Shown here in pieces: positions 43,163 to 52,653 of a stretch of DNA of 64,000 nucleotides (the first letter of the stretch is position 1; the number at the start of each line of letters is the position of its first letter). Made by a program: the position numbers and the translations under genes. This DNA is from an uncultured Blautia sp. (GTDB lineage Bacteria; Bacillota; Clostridia; Lachnospirales; Lachnospiraceae), in NCBI RefSeq assembly GCF_934424005.1, contig NZ_CAKRXI010000006.1, forward strand, positions 28,865 to 92,864. The letters run 5' to 3'. The notes under the pieces were generated by a model. It did not search any database. It worked only from the letters and a program-made list of their open reading frames with translations, and was not told the origin of the DNA.

Positions 43163-45931
43163 ATGGCAGCAACAAAGAAACAGAGTAATCGAAGAGGAAC
43201 CGCAAAAACCGCTTCCGGACGTAAAAATACGAGAAAAAAACAGACCAGAAAACAGGCGAAAAAACAGGGAGTTACCAGCGGATTCCAGACAGAGATCATT
43301 TTGCTGACAATTCTGGCGGCTTCGATCATACTGATCATCAGTAATCTTGGAATGGGTGGAGTGGTCGGTGCTGCAATCAGTAAGGCATCTTTTGGAATTA
43401 TGGGATTGCTTGCGTATGTTTTTCCGGTATTGATCTTTGTTGGTGCTGCATTTCTTGTATCGAACAGTAAGAATCCTCTTGCATACAAAAAAGTACTTGC
43501 TGCGCTTGTGTTTTTTGTTTTTCTGTGCGGACTGGTTCAGCTGTTGACAGAGGGATATATGTCCAGTACTACGATGTCGGAATATTATTCGACCTGTTCT
43601 ACATATAGAACGGGTGGCGGTGTGCTTGGTGGAGCCATCTGCATTTCTACGACTTCCGCATTTGGTGTTGCGGGGGGATATGTGATCATTGTTCTTGTAC
43701 TTCTGATCTCTCTGATATTGATCACACAGAAATCATTTTTTGGTTTTGTGTTCCGCATCTGGGATGCAGTCTGTGCACTTGCCAGAGATGGACGTGACAT
43801 GTATATGGAGGGCCAGCCGGAGCGGGATCTTCGCAAAGAGCTTCGTGTGCAGGAACGGAGACAGAGGAGAGAAGAACGGCAGGCGCAGCGTGTGCGCGAA
43901 CTGGAAGAGGCTCTGGCACAGGAAAACAATGATGGAGAAGAGGCTGCGGCTAAAGAGAAGAAATCTACAGGATTTCTTGAAGGGACGCTGCTTGTTCCAC
44001 CGGAAGCAAAGAAGAAAAAGAACCGTAAGACAGTGGTTAGAGATAATAAGAAGACCGCAGAAGACGTAAAAAATGATGCTGCCACAGATACAGATTCCGT
44101 AGATGCAGTTTCAGATATGACTACAGATTTTGCAGGAAATGCAGAAAACGGGGAAACTGCGATGCAGGACCAGAATGAAGAGATGTTTGAGGATATGCCT
44201 GTGGAGAGCACGATGGCGACGCCTTCATCACAGACTCCGATGTTTGAGATTCACCGTGCAGAGCCGGAAGAATTTTATCAGGAACCATCAGACAGTTATG
44301 TTCAGCCACCGGTAGAGCAGGATGTACCGGAATCTGTGCCGCAGCCGGAGGCAAGACCTGCTTCACAGTCAGTCAAAAATCCGAAGTCTTCCAAACAGGA
44401 GATCGAAAGTGGAATTCAAAACATCCAGAAAGAGATTACACAGCAGAATGAATTGGTTAAGCGTGAGTATCATTATCCGCCGCTGAAACTTCTGAAGCGT
44501 GGAGATGGCAAATCACAGGGAGACTCCGATGAACATCTTCGTAAGACTGCGAAGAAGCTGCAGGATACATTGCATAATTTTGGTGTGAATGTAACAGTGA
44601 CGAATGTAAGCTGTGGACCAACTGTCACCAGATATGAACTGCAGCCGGAAATGGGCGTTAAAGTAAGTAAGATCGTCAATCTGGCAGATGATATCAAATT
44701 AAACCTTGCAACGCCGGACATTCGTATTGAGGCACCGATTCCGGGCAAAGCGGCTGTTGGTATTGAAGTACCGAACAAAGAAAATCATGCTGTTATGCTG
44801 AGAGAGATCCTTCAGTCACAGGAATTTCAGAGTGCAAAGTCCAGGCTGTCTTTTGCAGTTGGTAAAGATATTGCAGGAAAACCAGTTGTTACGGATATTG
44901 CCAAGATGCCACATCTTCTGATCGCGGGTGCTACAGGTTCCGGTAAATCTGTCTGTATCAATACCCTGATCGTAAGTATCCTGTACAAAGCATCTCCGGA
45001 AGATGTCAAATTAATCATGATTGACCCGAAGGTAGTGGAACTCAGTGTTTATAACGGTATTCCACATCTGTTCATTCCGGTTGTCACGGATCCGAAAAAA
45101 GCTGCCGGTGCATTGAACTGGGCAGTAACAGAGATGATGAACCGTTACAATACGTTTGCAGAATACAGTGTTCGAAATCTTCAGGAATATAACCGCAAAG
45201 TTGAAGGAATGCGTATTCCGGAAGGTGAAGAGCGTCCTGAGAAGATGCCGCAGATCGTAATTATTGTAGATGAGCTTGCAGACCTTATGATGGTTGCTCC
45301 TGGAGAAGTGGAGGATGCAATCTGTCGTCTGGCACAGCTTGCACGTGCTGCAGGTATTCATCTGATCATTGCAACACAGCGACCGTCTGTAAATGTTATC
45401 ACCGGTCTGATCAAGGCAAATATGCCGTCACGAATTGCATTCTCTGTATCTTCCGGTGTCGATTCAAGGACGATCCTTGACATGAATGGAGCAGAGAAGC
45501 TTCTTGGAAAGGGCGATATGCTGTTTTATCCGCAGGGATATCAGAAACCGGCCAGACTGCAGGGGGCTTTTGTATCCGATGAAGAAGTCAGCAGTATTGT
45601 TGACTTCCTGGCAGAAAAGAATCCGGGAATGCAGTACAATTCCCAGATTGAACAGCAGGTAAATACGGCAGGCATGTCCGGTGGCGCCGGCGGTTCTTCG
45701 GCTGATGACAGGGATGCTTATTTTGTGGAAGCCGGTAAATTCATTATTGAAAAAGAAAAGGCATCGATCGGTATGCTTCAGAGAATGTTCAAAATCGGTT
45801 TTAACAGAGCGGCAAGAATCATGGATCAGCTATGTGATGCAGGGGTTGTCGGACCGGAGGAAGGAACGAAACCTCGTAAGGTACTGATGTCAGCAGAAGA
45901 ATTTGAAAATTATATAGAGGAATACCTGTAA
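43163..45931 (+). CDS. DNA translocase FtsK/SpoIIIE
   Basis: A 922-residue motor that pumps DNA through the division or sporulation septum. A basic head is followed by about four membrane helices (residues 35-190). A long charged linker (residues 210-420) rich in Glu, Lys, Pro and Gln leads to the alpha-beta motor domain with Walker A LIAGATGSGKSVCINTLIVS and Walker B IVIIVDELADLMMVAPGEVE. The C-terminal gamma domain (SIGMLQRMFKIGFNRAARIM) recognises orienting sequences. AGGAGGGG precedes the ATG. The next gene, rlmH, starts directly after its stop. Confidence 0.95.
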   Translation: MAATKKQSNRRGTAKTASGRKNTRKKQTRKQAKKQGVTSGFQTEIILLTILAASIILIISNLGMGGVVGAAISKASFGIMGLLAYVFPVLIFVGAAFLVSNSKNPLAYKKVLAALVFFVFLCGLVQLLTEGYMSSTTMSEYYSTCSTYRTGGGVLGGAICISTTSAFGVAGGYVIIVLVLLISLILITQKSFFGFVFRIWDAVCALARDGRDMYMEGQPERDLRKELRVQERRQRREERQAQRVRELEEALAQENNDGEEAAAKEKKSTGFLEGTLLVPPEAKKKKNRKTVVRDNKKTAEDVKNDAATDTDSVDAVSDMTTDFAGNAENGETAMQDQNEEMFEDMPVESTMATPSSQTPMFEIHRAEPEEFYQEPSDSYVQPPVEQDVPESVPQPEARPASQSVKNPKSSKQEIESGIQNIQKEITQQNELVKREYHYPPLKLLKRGDGKSQGDSDEHLRKTAKKLQDTLHNFGVNVTVTNVSCGPTVTRYELQPEMGVKVSKIVNLADDIKLNLATPDIRIEAPIPGKAAVGIEVPNKENHAVMLREILQSQEFQSAKSRLSFAVGKDIAGKPVVTDIAKMPHLLIAGATGSGKSVCINTLIVSILYKASPEDVKLIMIDPKVVELSVYNGIPHLFIPVVTDPKKAAGALNWAVTEMMNRYNTFAEYSVRNLQEYNRKVEGMRIPEGEERPEKMPQIVIIVDELADLMMVAPGEVEDAICRLAQLARAAGIHLIIATQRPSVNVITGLIKANMPSRIAFSVSSGVDSRTILDMNGAEKLLGKGDMLFYPQGYQKPARLQGAFVSDEEVSSIVDFLAEKNPGMQYNSQIEQQVNTAGMSGGAGGSSADDRDAYFVEAGKFIIEKEKASIGMLQRMFKIGFNRAARIMDQLCDAGVVGPEEGTKPRKVLMSAEEFENYIEEYL

Positions 45932-46411
45932 ATGGAAATTAAGATCATAACTGTAGGGAAAATCAAAGAAAAATATCTGAATGATGGAATTGCCGAGTAT
46001 GCGAAGCGCCTGAGCCGTTACTGCAAACTGACATTTTGCCAGGTTCCGGATGAAAAGACACCGGACAAAGCATCTGATGCACTGAATGAGCAGATCAAGA
46101 ATACAGAAGCGGAACGTCTGATGAAGCATATCCGGGAACAGGATTATGTAATTGCGCTTGCGATTGATGGTAAGATGCTGGATTCCGTCGAGTTATCCGA
46201 AAAAATCGGACGTCTGGGTGTAGAAGGCAAAAGTTCTGTCGCATTTGTGATCGGAGGCTCGTTAGGACTTGGCAATGAAGTTCTGAAAAGAGCAGATTAT
46301 AAACTGAGCTTTTCCAGAATGACATTTCCTCATCAGCTGATGCAGATGATTCTTCTGGAGCAGATCTATCGTGGCTACAGGATCCTGAACCATGAACCTT
46401 ATCATAAATAA
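45932..46411 (+). CDS. rlmH: 23S rRNA (pseudouridine-1915 N3)-methyltransferase RlmH
   Basis: A SPOUT methyltransferase (159 residues) that modifies helix 69 of 23S rRNA. The SAM-binding trefoil knot is visible as [37 protein letters not shown] and [20 protein letters not shown], ending [14 protein letters not shown]. The ATG follows the ftsK stop directly, so translation is probably coupled. Confidence 0.96.
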   Translation: MEIKIITVGKIKEKYLNDGIAEYAKRLSRYCKLTFCQVPDEKTPDKASDALNEQIKNTEAERLMKHIREQDYVIALAIDGKMLDSVELSEKIGRLGVEGKSSVAFVIGGSLGLGNEVLKRADYKLSFSRMTFPHQLMQMILLEQIYRGYRILNHEPYHK

Positions 46412-46478
46412 AAAGACACAAACCGGAAATAACTCCGGCTTGCAATAAATGATTTCCAAAAAAGGAGGATATAGTGAT

Positions 46479-46805
46479 ATGACAACAGAACGAGTAGAAC
46501 ATATGGCAGGTGGACAGGGACATACATTGGTGAAACGTCTCCTCGATGAAAAGCAGTTAAACGGAAAATGCAGATTATATGCACAGGTTACTCTGGAACC
46601 AGGATGTTCTCTGGGATATCATGAACATCATAATGAGAGTGAAACGTATTATATTCTTTCAGGAAAAGGTATTTACAGTGATAACGGAACACTCCGTATG
46701 GTGCAGGCCGGCGATGTGACATTTACTCCGGACGGCAAAGGACACGGACTTACAAACAGCGGCGATGAAGACCTTGTATTCATGGCACTGATTATTCTGG
46801 ATTAA
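46479..46805 (+). CDS. Cupin-domain protein
   Basis: A single-domain cupin of about 108 residues. Metal-binding residues are in SLGYHEHHNESETYYILSGK (His, His, Glu) and DGKGHGLTNSGDEDL (His). ATG 46479 follows AAAGGAGGA with normal spacing; an upstream ATG at 46449 has no site. The small size and solitary cupin do not reveal the ligand or reaction; many such proteins bind small sugars or act as isomerases. It lies between rlmH and a DUF2284 gene. Confidence 0.85.
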   Translation: MTTERVEHMAGGQGHTLVKRLLDEKQLNGKCRLYAQVTLEPGCSLGYHEHHNESETYYILSGKGIYSDNGTLRMVQAGDVTFTPDGKGHGLTNSGDEDLVFMALIILD

Positions 46806-46824
46806 TTAAAATGGAGGAACCCTG

Positions 46825-47373
46825 ATGGCGGCAGAACTGAATATTGATAAATTTGAAGATTTTATTGCGCAGTATCCGATCTTTGAATATCGTATCCTGA
46901 ATACCGGAGATCTGTCTGTCGAGGAGAGAGTAAGGATCGTCTGTCAGCAGGAATGTGAACGGTATGGATCGACCTGGGCATGTCCGCCGGCTGTGGGTAC
47001 TCTGAAAGAATGCGAGGAAAGAATCCGCAAGTTTGGACAGGCTGTTTTCTTTTCCAGTGTGGCAGAAGTTTCTGATCTTATGAATATGCAGGAAATGCTG
47101 CAAACAAGAGCTGCACACGAAGAACTGACAACGGAAGTTGCCCGTTTTTTGAAAGAACAGGGATTTGAGACGTTTACACTTTCAACGGAATCCTGTGATA
47201 TCTGTGAGGACTGTGCATATCCACATGGCAAACCGTGCAGACATCCGGACAGAATGCATCCCTGCCTGGAAAGCCATGGCGTGGTAGTAAGTGAGATCGT
47301 AGAGAAACAGCAGATGGAGTACAATCTGGGTGGAAATACGATACTCTGGTTTTCCATGGTGCTTTTTAAATAA
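46825..47373 (+). CDS. DUF2284 predicted metal-binding protein
   Basis: A 182-residue cysteine-rich protein of the DUF2284 type. Cysteines fall in CQQECERYGSTWACPPAVG near residue 45 and in ESCDICEDCAYPHGKPCRHP followed by HPCLESHGV near residues 125-150. They probably hold an Fe-S cluster or zinc. Relatives appear near methyltransferase and corrinoid genes, but no such gene is next to it here. TGGAGGA precedes the ATG. Function unknown. Confidence 0.85.
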   Translation: MAAELNIDKFEDFIAQYPIFEYRILNTGDLSVEERVRIVCQQECERYGSTWACPPAVGTLKECEERIRKFGQAVFFSSVAEVSDLMNMQEMLQTRAAHEELTTEVARFLKEQGFETFTLSTESCDICEDCAYPHGKPCRHPDRMHPCLESHGVVVSEIVEKQQMEYNLGGNTILWFSMVLFK

Positions 47374-47393
47374 AATATCAGTGAATAACCAAG

Positions 47394-47436
47394 ACCTCTC
47401 CGGCGTACATTTATAATGAGCGCCAGGGAGGTTTTT
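47394..47436 (+). terminator. Terminator-like hairpin containing the yqfC ribosome binding site
   Basis: Arms ACCTCTCCGGCG (47394-47405) and CGCCAGGGAGGT (47421-47432) pair with one wobble and one mismatch around a 15-base loop, followed by five T. The GGGAGG for yqfC lies in the 3' arm, 8 bases before the ATG. Confidence 0.75.
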
Positions 47437-47439
47437 GTT

Positions 47440-47715
47440 ATGAAAAAGATGGGACAATGGAAAGAAAATCTTGTTACCTCGCTGGAAATACCGAGAGATC
47501 TGGCAATGAAAGAAACGGTGTTTACTGTTACAGGAAAACATCAGGCAGTAGTCTGCAACTATCGAAGTGTTTTGCGGTATGAGAAAGAAGAAATAATATT
47601 ACTGACTTTTCAGGGGAAACTTCGAATACAGGGAAAAAGACTGAAGATTCCGATGTATACACCTGAAGAAATGTATATTGAAGGTGTGATTACGGAGATT
47701 ATCCTGGAAGGTTAG
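47440..47715 (+). CDS. yqfC: Sporulation protein YqfC
   Basis: A 91-residue YabP/YqfC-family protein, expected to act in the mother cell during endospore formation. It has SLEIPRDLAMKETVFTVTG, QAVVCNYRSVLRYEKEEI and RIQGKRLKIPMYTPEEMYIE, ending in EGVITEIIL. ATG 47440 follows GGGAGG; an in-frame ATG at 47416 lies in the hairpin loop. It is followed 10 bases later by yqfD, the usual partner, and then phoH and ybeY, a conserved clostridial order. Confidence 0.9.
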   Translation: MKKMGQWKENLVTSLEIPRDLAMKETVFTVTGKHQAVVCNYRSVLRYEKEEIILLTFQGKLRIQGKRLKIPMYTPEEMYIEGVITEIILEG

Positions 47716-47725
47716 GAGGGAGATT

Positions 47726-48952
47726 ATGAAAAAGTATGCCGGGTTTCGAAATGGATACGTTCGTGTGCGGATATATGGGGAACAGACAGAGCGTTTTCTG
47801 AATCTGTGCAGGGCTCGTGAGATTCGGATCAGTGATCTCAGAAAAGAATCGGATCTGAGTCTGACAGGATGTCTGCAGATTAGAGATTTTTTCAGACTCG
47901 CTCCGATACATAGAAAAACAAAAGTAAAAATTCATATTTTGGAAAAGCATGGACTTCCTTTCTTTTTTTACCGAAGTAAAAAGAGAAAGGCTTTTTTTCT
48001 TGGATTACTTTTATGTGCAGGACTGCTTTTGTTTCTGTCCGGACGGTTGTGGGAAATTGATGTAGAGGGAAATGTCAGAAACAGCACACCTGAGATACTG
48101 GATTTTCTGGAACAAAAAGGGGTCAGACATGGAATGGCGAAAGGAAGGCTCAGCTGCAGTGAGATTGCGGCTGAGATCCGTAAAAAATATCCGGATATTA
48201 CGTGGGTATCGGCAAAACTGGAGGGAACCAGACTGCTCCTTACAGTCAGAGAAGGAATGTTTATACAGACCACAGAAGAAAAGGAGAAATCTGCTTGTGA
48301 TATTATGGCAGAACGTGATGGTGAGATCATAAAAATGATAACCAGAAGCGGACTGCCCCGGAAAAAGGTTGGGGATTTATGTAAAAAAGGTGAAATCCTG
48401 GTATCGGGAATACTGGAATTAAAGGATGACAGTCAGGAGGTTGTAAAGTATGAAGCGGTTCATGCAGATGCAGATATTTATATAAAAAGACAGAAGGCAT
48501 ATTATCATGAGATTCCAATGATCTATGAGACATATGAATGGACCGGCAAAAAGAAAAAGGGTATATATCTGAAAGCAGGCAGATTTTATCTGGGAATTGC
48601 AGACAGGACAAAAAATGGCTGGTATCAGATTGCAGAAGAACAGAAAATATATCTGACCAAAAGCTTTCGGCTGCCGTGTTCAATAGGGTATATTACCCAA
48701 AACCAGTACAGAAAGATAAAAAAAGAGTATACAAGTGAAGAAGTAAAAAAACTTGCATGGCATACTTTACAGAGGTATGAAGAAAAATTAATGCAAAAAG
48801 GGGTTCAAATATCTGCAAATAATGTTAAAATAGAGATTGACCACAAGACCTGTGTAAGCAAAGGTTTTTTGGAAATTATAGAAAAAATCGGAGAGGAGAC
48901 TCCTGTAGAAATACCGGAGCAGCCTGCAGAAAGGACAACAGAGGATGGCTAA
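47726..48952 (+). CDS. yqfD: Sporulation protein YqfD
   Basis: A membrane protein of 408 residues needed for sporulation in Bacillus (SpoIV-type family). It has an N-terminal soluble part (YAGFRNGYVRVRIYGEQTER), a membrane helix after a basic patch (FLGLLLCAGLLLFLSGRLW), and a large outer domain with IDVEGNVRNSTPEILDFLEQ and REGMFIQT. LGNLC-type repeats are not seen. AGGAGGGAG precedes the ATG. It overlaps phoH by 8 bases. Confidence 0.92.
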   Translation: MKKYAGFRNGYVRVRIYGEQTERFLNLCRAREIRISDLRKESDLSLTGCLQIRDFFRLAPIHRKTKVKIHILEKHGLPFFFYRSKKRKAFFLGLLLCAGLLLFLSGRLWEIDVEGNVRNSTPEILDFLEQKGVRHGMAKGRLSCSEIAAEIRKKYPDITWVSAKLEGTRLLLTVREGMFIQTTEEKEKSACDIMAERDGEIIKMITRSGLPRKKVGDLCKKGEILVSGILELKDDSQEVVKYEAVHADADIYIKRQKAYYHEIPMIYETYEWTGKKKKGIYLKAGRFYLGIADRTKNGWYQIAEEQKIYLTKSFRLPCSIGYITQNQYRKIKKEYTSEEVKKLAWHTLQRYEEKLMQKGVQISANNVKIEIDHKTCVSKGFLEIIEKIGEETPVEIPEQPAERTTEDG

Positions 48953-49973
48953 CAGCATTATCGAGCTATATACGCAGGTGCCTGCAGATCTGGAGGGAAA
49001 TGTGTTCGGTCAGTTTGACGAACACCTGAAGCTGATTGAACGGACATTAAATGTAACACTGATATCCAGAGATGGCATGCTGAAGATCCTGGGTACAGAA
49101 CAGAGTGCAACTCAGGCGAAAAAGCTGATAGAGGAACTGGTGACGCTTGCAGGAAGAGGCAATACTATAACACGGCAGAACGTAAGTTATGCGCTGTCTC
49201 TTGCCATGGAGGAACGAAATCAGGTACTCACAGAAATAGATAAAGATTTTATCTGTAATACGATACAGGGAAGACCGATCAAACCCAAAACATTAGGACA
49301 GCAGGAATATGTAGAACAGATCCGAAAGAAAATGATCGTATTTGGAATCGGACCTGCAGGAACTGGTAAGACTTACCTTGCTATGGCGATGGCAGTAACT
49401 GCATTTCGAAATGAAGAAGTCAGTCGTATCATCTTGACCAGACCGGCGATCGAAGCAGGGGAGAAACTTGGATTCCTTCCGGGTGATCTTCAGAGTAAAG
49501 TAGACCCGTATCTGCGTCCGTTGTATGATGCATTGTATCAGATCATGGGAGCTGACAGTTTTGCAAAGAATATGGAACGTGGGCTGATCGAGGTGGCTCC
49601 GCTTGCTTATATGCGAGGACGTACACTGGATAATGCATTTATTATTCTGGATGAGGCACAGAATACAACACCGGCACAGATGAAGATGTTTCTGACCCGT
49701 ATCGGTTTTGGCTCAAAGGTGGTTGTTACCGGCGATGCGTCTCAGAAAGACCTTCCGAGAGATGCAGTATCTGGTCTTGATGTGGCAGCAAAGGTCCTTA
49801 AGAAGATTGACGACATTGGATTTTGCCAGCTTACCAGCAAAGACGTTGTACGTCATCCGCTGGTACAGCAGATCGTACAGGCATATGAAGATTACGAAAA
49901 GAAACAGAAACCGTCCAGAAGTACCAGTGGTACAAGGACAGTCCGGAGGAAAAAGAATGACCATACAGATTGA
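48945..49973 (+). CDS. PhoH-family ATPase
   Basis: A P-loop ATPase (342 residues) of the PhoH-like group that often sits beside ybeY and is linked to RNA metabolism. An N-terminal KH-like region is followed by Walker A FGIGPAGTGKTYLAMAMAVT and Walker B AFIILDEAQNTTPAQMKMFL, then RIGFGSKVVVTGDASQKDLP. GAGGATG-type overlap with yqfD suggests coupling. The Arg/Lys-rich C-terminus may bind RNA. It overlaps ybeY by 17 bases. Confidence 0.93.
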   Translation: MANSIIELYTQVPADLEGNVFGQFDEHLKLIERTLNVTLISRDGMLKILGTEQSATQAKKLIEELVTLAGRGNTITRQNVSYALSLAMEERNQVLTEIDKDFICNTIQGRPIKPKTLGQQEYVEQIRKKMIVFGIGPAGTGKTYLAMAMAVTAFRNEEVSRIILTRPAIEAGEKLGFLPGDLQSKVDPYLRPLYDALYQIMGADSFAKNMERGLIEVAPLAYMRGRTLDNAFIILDEAQNTTPAQMKMFLTRIGFGSKVVVTGDASQKDLPRDAVSGLDVAAKVLKKIDDIGFCQLTSKDVVRHPLVQQIVQAYEDYEKKQKPSRSTSGTRTVRRKKNDHTD

Positions 49974-50451
49974 TTATGAAGCAGAACGCAAACTGGATAT
50001 TGATTATGAAAAACTGGCATCAAAAGTCGCTGCACATATTCTTGAGACAGAGAACTGTCCTTATGATGTCTGCGTAAATCTTGTGATTACTGACAACGAA
50101 GAAATCAAACGGGTAAATACGGAATTTCGCTCAATCGGGGCACCGACAGATGTGCTTTCTTTCCCGATGATCCCGTTTAATACACCGGCAGATTATTCCG
50201 TGATCGAGGGCGATGACAGCTATTTTGATCTTGATACAGATGAACTGATCCTTGGGGACGTTATGATCTCTGTAGATAAGGTCTATGCGCAGGCAGAAGA
50301 ATATGGACACAGCACAGAGCGGGAATTCAGTTTCCTGTTTGCACACAGTATGCTGCATCTGCTCGGCTATGATCATATGGAACCGGATGAGGCAGCGGTA
50401 ATGGAGGCCAAGCAGGCAAAGGCACTGGAGGATCTGGGAATTACCAGGTGA
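49957..50451 (+). CDS. ybeY: Endoribonuclease YbeY
   Basis: A zinc-dependent RNase of about 164 residues that matures 16S rRNA and controls ribosome quality. The family signature is HSMLHLLGYDHMEPDEAAVM with three zinc histidines; RVNTEFRSIGAPTDVLSFPM lies before it and LGDVMISVDKV in the middle. ATG 49957 is set by CGGAGGA at 49944-49950; the frame is open further upstream inside phoH but has no better start. Confidence 0.95.
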   Translation: MTIQIDYEAERKLDIDYEKLASKVAAHILETENCPYDVCVNLVITDNEEIKRVNTEFRSIGAPTDVLSFPMIPFNTPADYSVIEGDDSYFDLDTDELILGDVMISVDKVYAQAEEYGHSTEREFSFLFAHSMLHLLGYDHMEPDEAAVMEAKQAKALEDLGITR

Positions 50452-50478
50452 TGATCACCATCTGAAAGGAGAACATCT

Positions 50479-51492
50479 ATGAAGAAGAAATTTCTGGCAG
50501 CAGTTATGGCATTGGTTATGATAGGAACGACACCTGTTGGTGTATTTGCTGATACTATGGTAAAAAGCTACCTTACAGGACTGGATGTTCCCGAATCGGA
50601 AGGCCGGGTCCGCCCGGTAGCGGTTATGCTGAATAATATTAAGCAGGGATGCCCACAGAGTGGGATCGCGAATGCCGGTGTTGTGTATGAGGCACCTGTA
50701 GAAGGGGATATCACGAGGCTGATGGGGATTTTTGAAGATTATAAAGACCTGGAGCGGATTGGTTCCGTCAGAAGCTGCAGAGATTATTATATCTTTTATG
50801 CGAATGAATTTGATGCAATTTATGCGCATTATGGACAGTCTGCTTTTGCACTTCCATATTTTGAACAGCATCTGATCGACAATCTGAATGGCGTGAAACT
50901 GGGAAAAATCTGTTACTTCAGGAGTACTGACCGTAAGGCTCCGCACAATGCTTATACAACATATGATCTGCTTCAGCAGGGTATCGACAAGCTGGGATAC
51001 CGCAGAGAATACAAAGAGGATTATGATGGACACTATGTGTTTGTACCTGATGGAACTGAGAACACACTTCCGCAGGGGACATCCGCGCAAGAGATACATT
51101 TTGACAATTTTACAGTGAATCATCCATGGTTCGTTTATGATGAAAATACAAAAAAATACAGCCGTTTCCAGTATGGTGCGGCACAGATCGATGATCTTAC
51201 CGGTGAACAGCTGACCTGTGATAATATTCTGATCCAGTATTCTTATGTGACGACTTACGAAGGTACAAGTTATAAGGATATTGAGACGATCACAGACCGC
51301 GATGGAAATTCCGGCGGAAGAGGTAAATATATCACAAGAGGAAAGGCAATTGATATTACCTGGCAGAAGGATTCCCCGTGGGGTGTGACACATTATATTA
51401 CAGATGATAATCAGGAAGTTCAGCTGAACCCGGGAACTACCTGGGTAGAGATCGTCCAGGATGACAGAGTGGATGATATCAGCTATCAATAG
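50479..51492 (+). CDS. Secreted DUF3048 (YerB-like) protein
   Basis: A 337-residue exported protein. Signal peptide MKKKFLAAVMALVMIGTTPV with cleavage near VFA-DTM and no lipobox cysteine, unlike lipoprotein relatives. Two DUF3048 parts follow: RPVAVMLNNIKQGCPQSGIA with VVYEAPVEGDITRLMGIFED, and later NAYTTYDLLQ and the C-terminal TRGKAIDITWQKDSPWGVTH. Function is unknown. AAAGGAGAA precedes the ATG. It sits between ybeY and proB. Confidence 0.9.
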   Translation: MKKKFLAAVMALVMIGTTPVGVFADTMVKSYLTGLDVPESEGRVRPVAVMLNNIKQGCPQSGIANAGVVYEAPVEGDITRLMGIFEDYKDLERIGSVRSCRDYYIFYANEFDAIYAHYGQSAFALPYFEQHLIDNLNGVKLGKICYFRSTDRKAPHNAYTTYDLLQQGIDKLGYRREYKEDYDGHYVFVPDGTENTLPQGTSAQEIHFDNFTVNHPWFVYDENTKKYSRFQYGAAQIDDLTGEQLTCDNILIQYSYVTTYEGTSYKDIETITDRDGNSGGRGKYITRGKAIDITWQKDSPWGVTHYITDDNQEVQLNPGTTWVEIVQDDRVDDISYQ

Positions 51493-51561
51493 AGAACAGA
51501 GACTGTTTACAGGTGATGGCCTGAAACAGATCGCAGAAGAAATTACTGGAGAATAAATACC

Positions 51562-52416
51562 ATGAATTATCGTGAGTTACTGAAAGACAAAAAACGCGTT
51601 GTGATCAAAGTAGGTTCTTCCTCTTTGATCCACAAGGAAACAAATAAACTGGATCTTCGTAAACTGGAAGTGCTTGTAAGGGAGCTGAGTGATCTTCATA
51701 ACCAGGGAAAAGATGTTATTCTGGTTACTTCCGGTGCGGTGGCAGTTGGTGCATCTGCATTTGGCATGCACGAGAAGCCGACAGAACTTAAGAAAAAGCA
51801 GGCCTGTTCTGCAGTTGGACAGGCACGTCTGATGATGATCTATCAGAAACTTTTTTCGGAGTATAATCAGATGGCAGCGCAGATTCTGATGACTAAGAAT
51901 ACGATGGTCAATAACCTGAATCGCAGAAATGCACAGAATACATTTGAAGAATTACTGGAGTTGGGAGCAATTCCGGTTGTTAATGAAAACGACTCCATTT
52001 CAAGCTATGAGCTGGAAATGCTGGAATCCTTTGGTGATAATGATACATTGTCTGCAGTGATCGCAGGACTGATCAGGGCAGATCTTCTGATCCTGCTTTC
52101 TGATATCGACGGACTTTTTACCGATGATCCGAATACGAATCCGAATGCAGAATTCATTGATACTGTCGAAGTACTGGATGAGAAACTTCTGAGTATGGGA
52201 AAGGGACCGAAGAGTAAGGTCGGAACCGGCGGAATGGCAACCAAACTGACTGCTGCCGAGATCGCAACGGCTGCCGGCGCAGATATGGTAATTGCCAATG
52301 GTAAAGATTTCCATGTAATTCATAAGATCATGGAAGGCAGAAAATATGGTACCTTATTTGCAGGAAACAAAAAAGAAGAGTTTTTCCTGATTGATTATAT
52401 AGAAAAACTTCTCTAG
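51562..52416 (+). CDS. proB: Glutamate 5-kinase
   Basis: Phosphorylates glutamate, the first step of proline synthesis. The 284-residue protein is the short form with only the amino-acid kinase domain and no PUA domain. Motifs: VVIKVGSSSLIHKE, VILVTSGAVAVGASAFGM, IPVVNENDSISSYE and LLSDIDGLFTDDPNTNPNA, then KVGTGGMATKLTAAEIATAA. CTGGAG precedes the ATG. Two small genes lie between it and proA. Confidence 0.95.
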   Translation: MNYRELLKDKKRVVIKVGSSSLIHKETNKLDLRKLEVLVRELSDLHNQGKDVILVTSGAVAVGASAFGMHEKPTELKKKQACSAVGQARLMMIYQKLFSEYNQMAAQILMTKNTMVNNLNRRNAQNTFEELLELGAIPVVNENDSISSYELEMLESFGDNDTLSAVIAGLIRADLLILLSDIDGLFTDDPNTNPNAEFIDTVEVLDEKLLSMGKGPKSKVGTGGMATKLTAAEIATAAGADMVIANGKDFHVIHKIMEGRKYGTLFAGNKKEEFFLIDYIEKLL

Positions 52417-52428
52417 GAGGAAATTATT

Positions 52429-52653
52429 ATGATGGATAATGTGAAGATAGACCGAATCAATGCTCTGGCACATAAAGCGAAGAGTGTCGGTCTTACAGAA
52501 GAAGAAAAGAAGGAGCAGGCAGAGCTTCGTCAGGAGTATCTGGCAGCTGTACGCAAGAATCTGAAAGTACAGTTGAATAATATTGATGTGAAAGAAAAAG
52601 ATGGTTCGGTTGTGAACCTTGGTGAAAAGTATGGAAGAAAAAAAGGTAATTAG
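52429..52653 (+). CDS. DUF896 protein (YnzC-like)
   Basis: A 74-residue cytosolic protein of the DUF896/UPF0291 family. It opens with [20 protein letters not shown], a two-helix hairpin, and has [19 protein letters not shown] after it. Bacillus relatives are linked to the SOS response, but the role is unclear. AGGAGG lies 8 bases before the ATG. Its end overlaps the next gene by 23 bases. Confidence 0.9.
   Translation: MMDNVKIDRINALAHKAKSVGLTEEEKKEQAELRQEYLAAVRKNLKVQLNNIDVKEKDGSVVNLGEKYGRKKGN

Noticed and set aside
46418..46440. Terminator after rlmH
   Set aside because: CCGGA/TCCGG arms form a short hairpin, but no T-run follows, so I did not list it.
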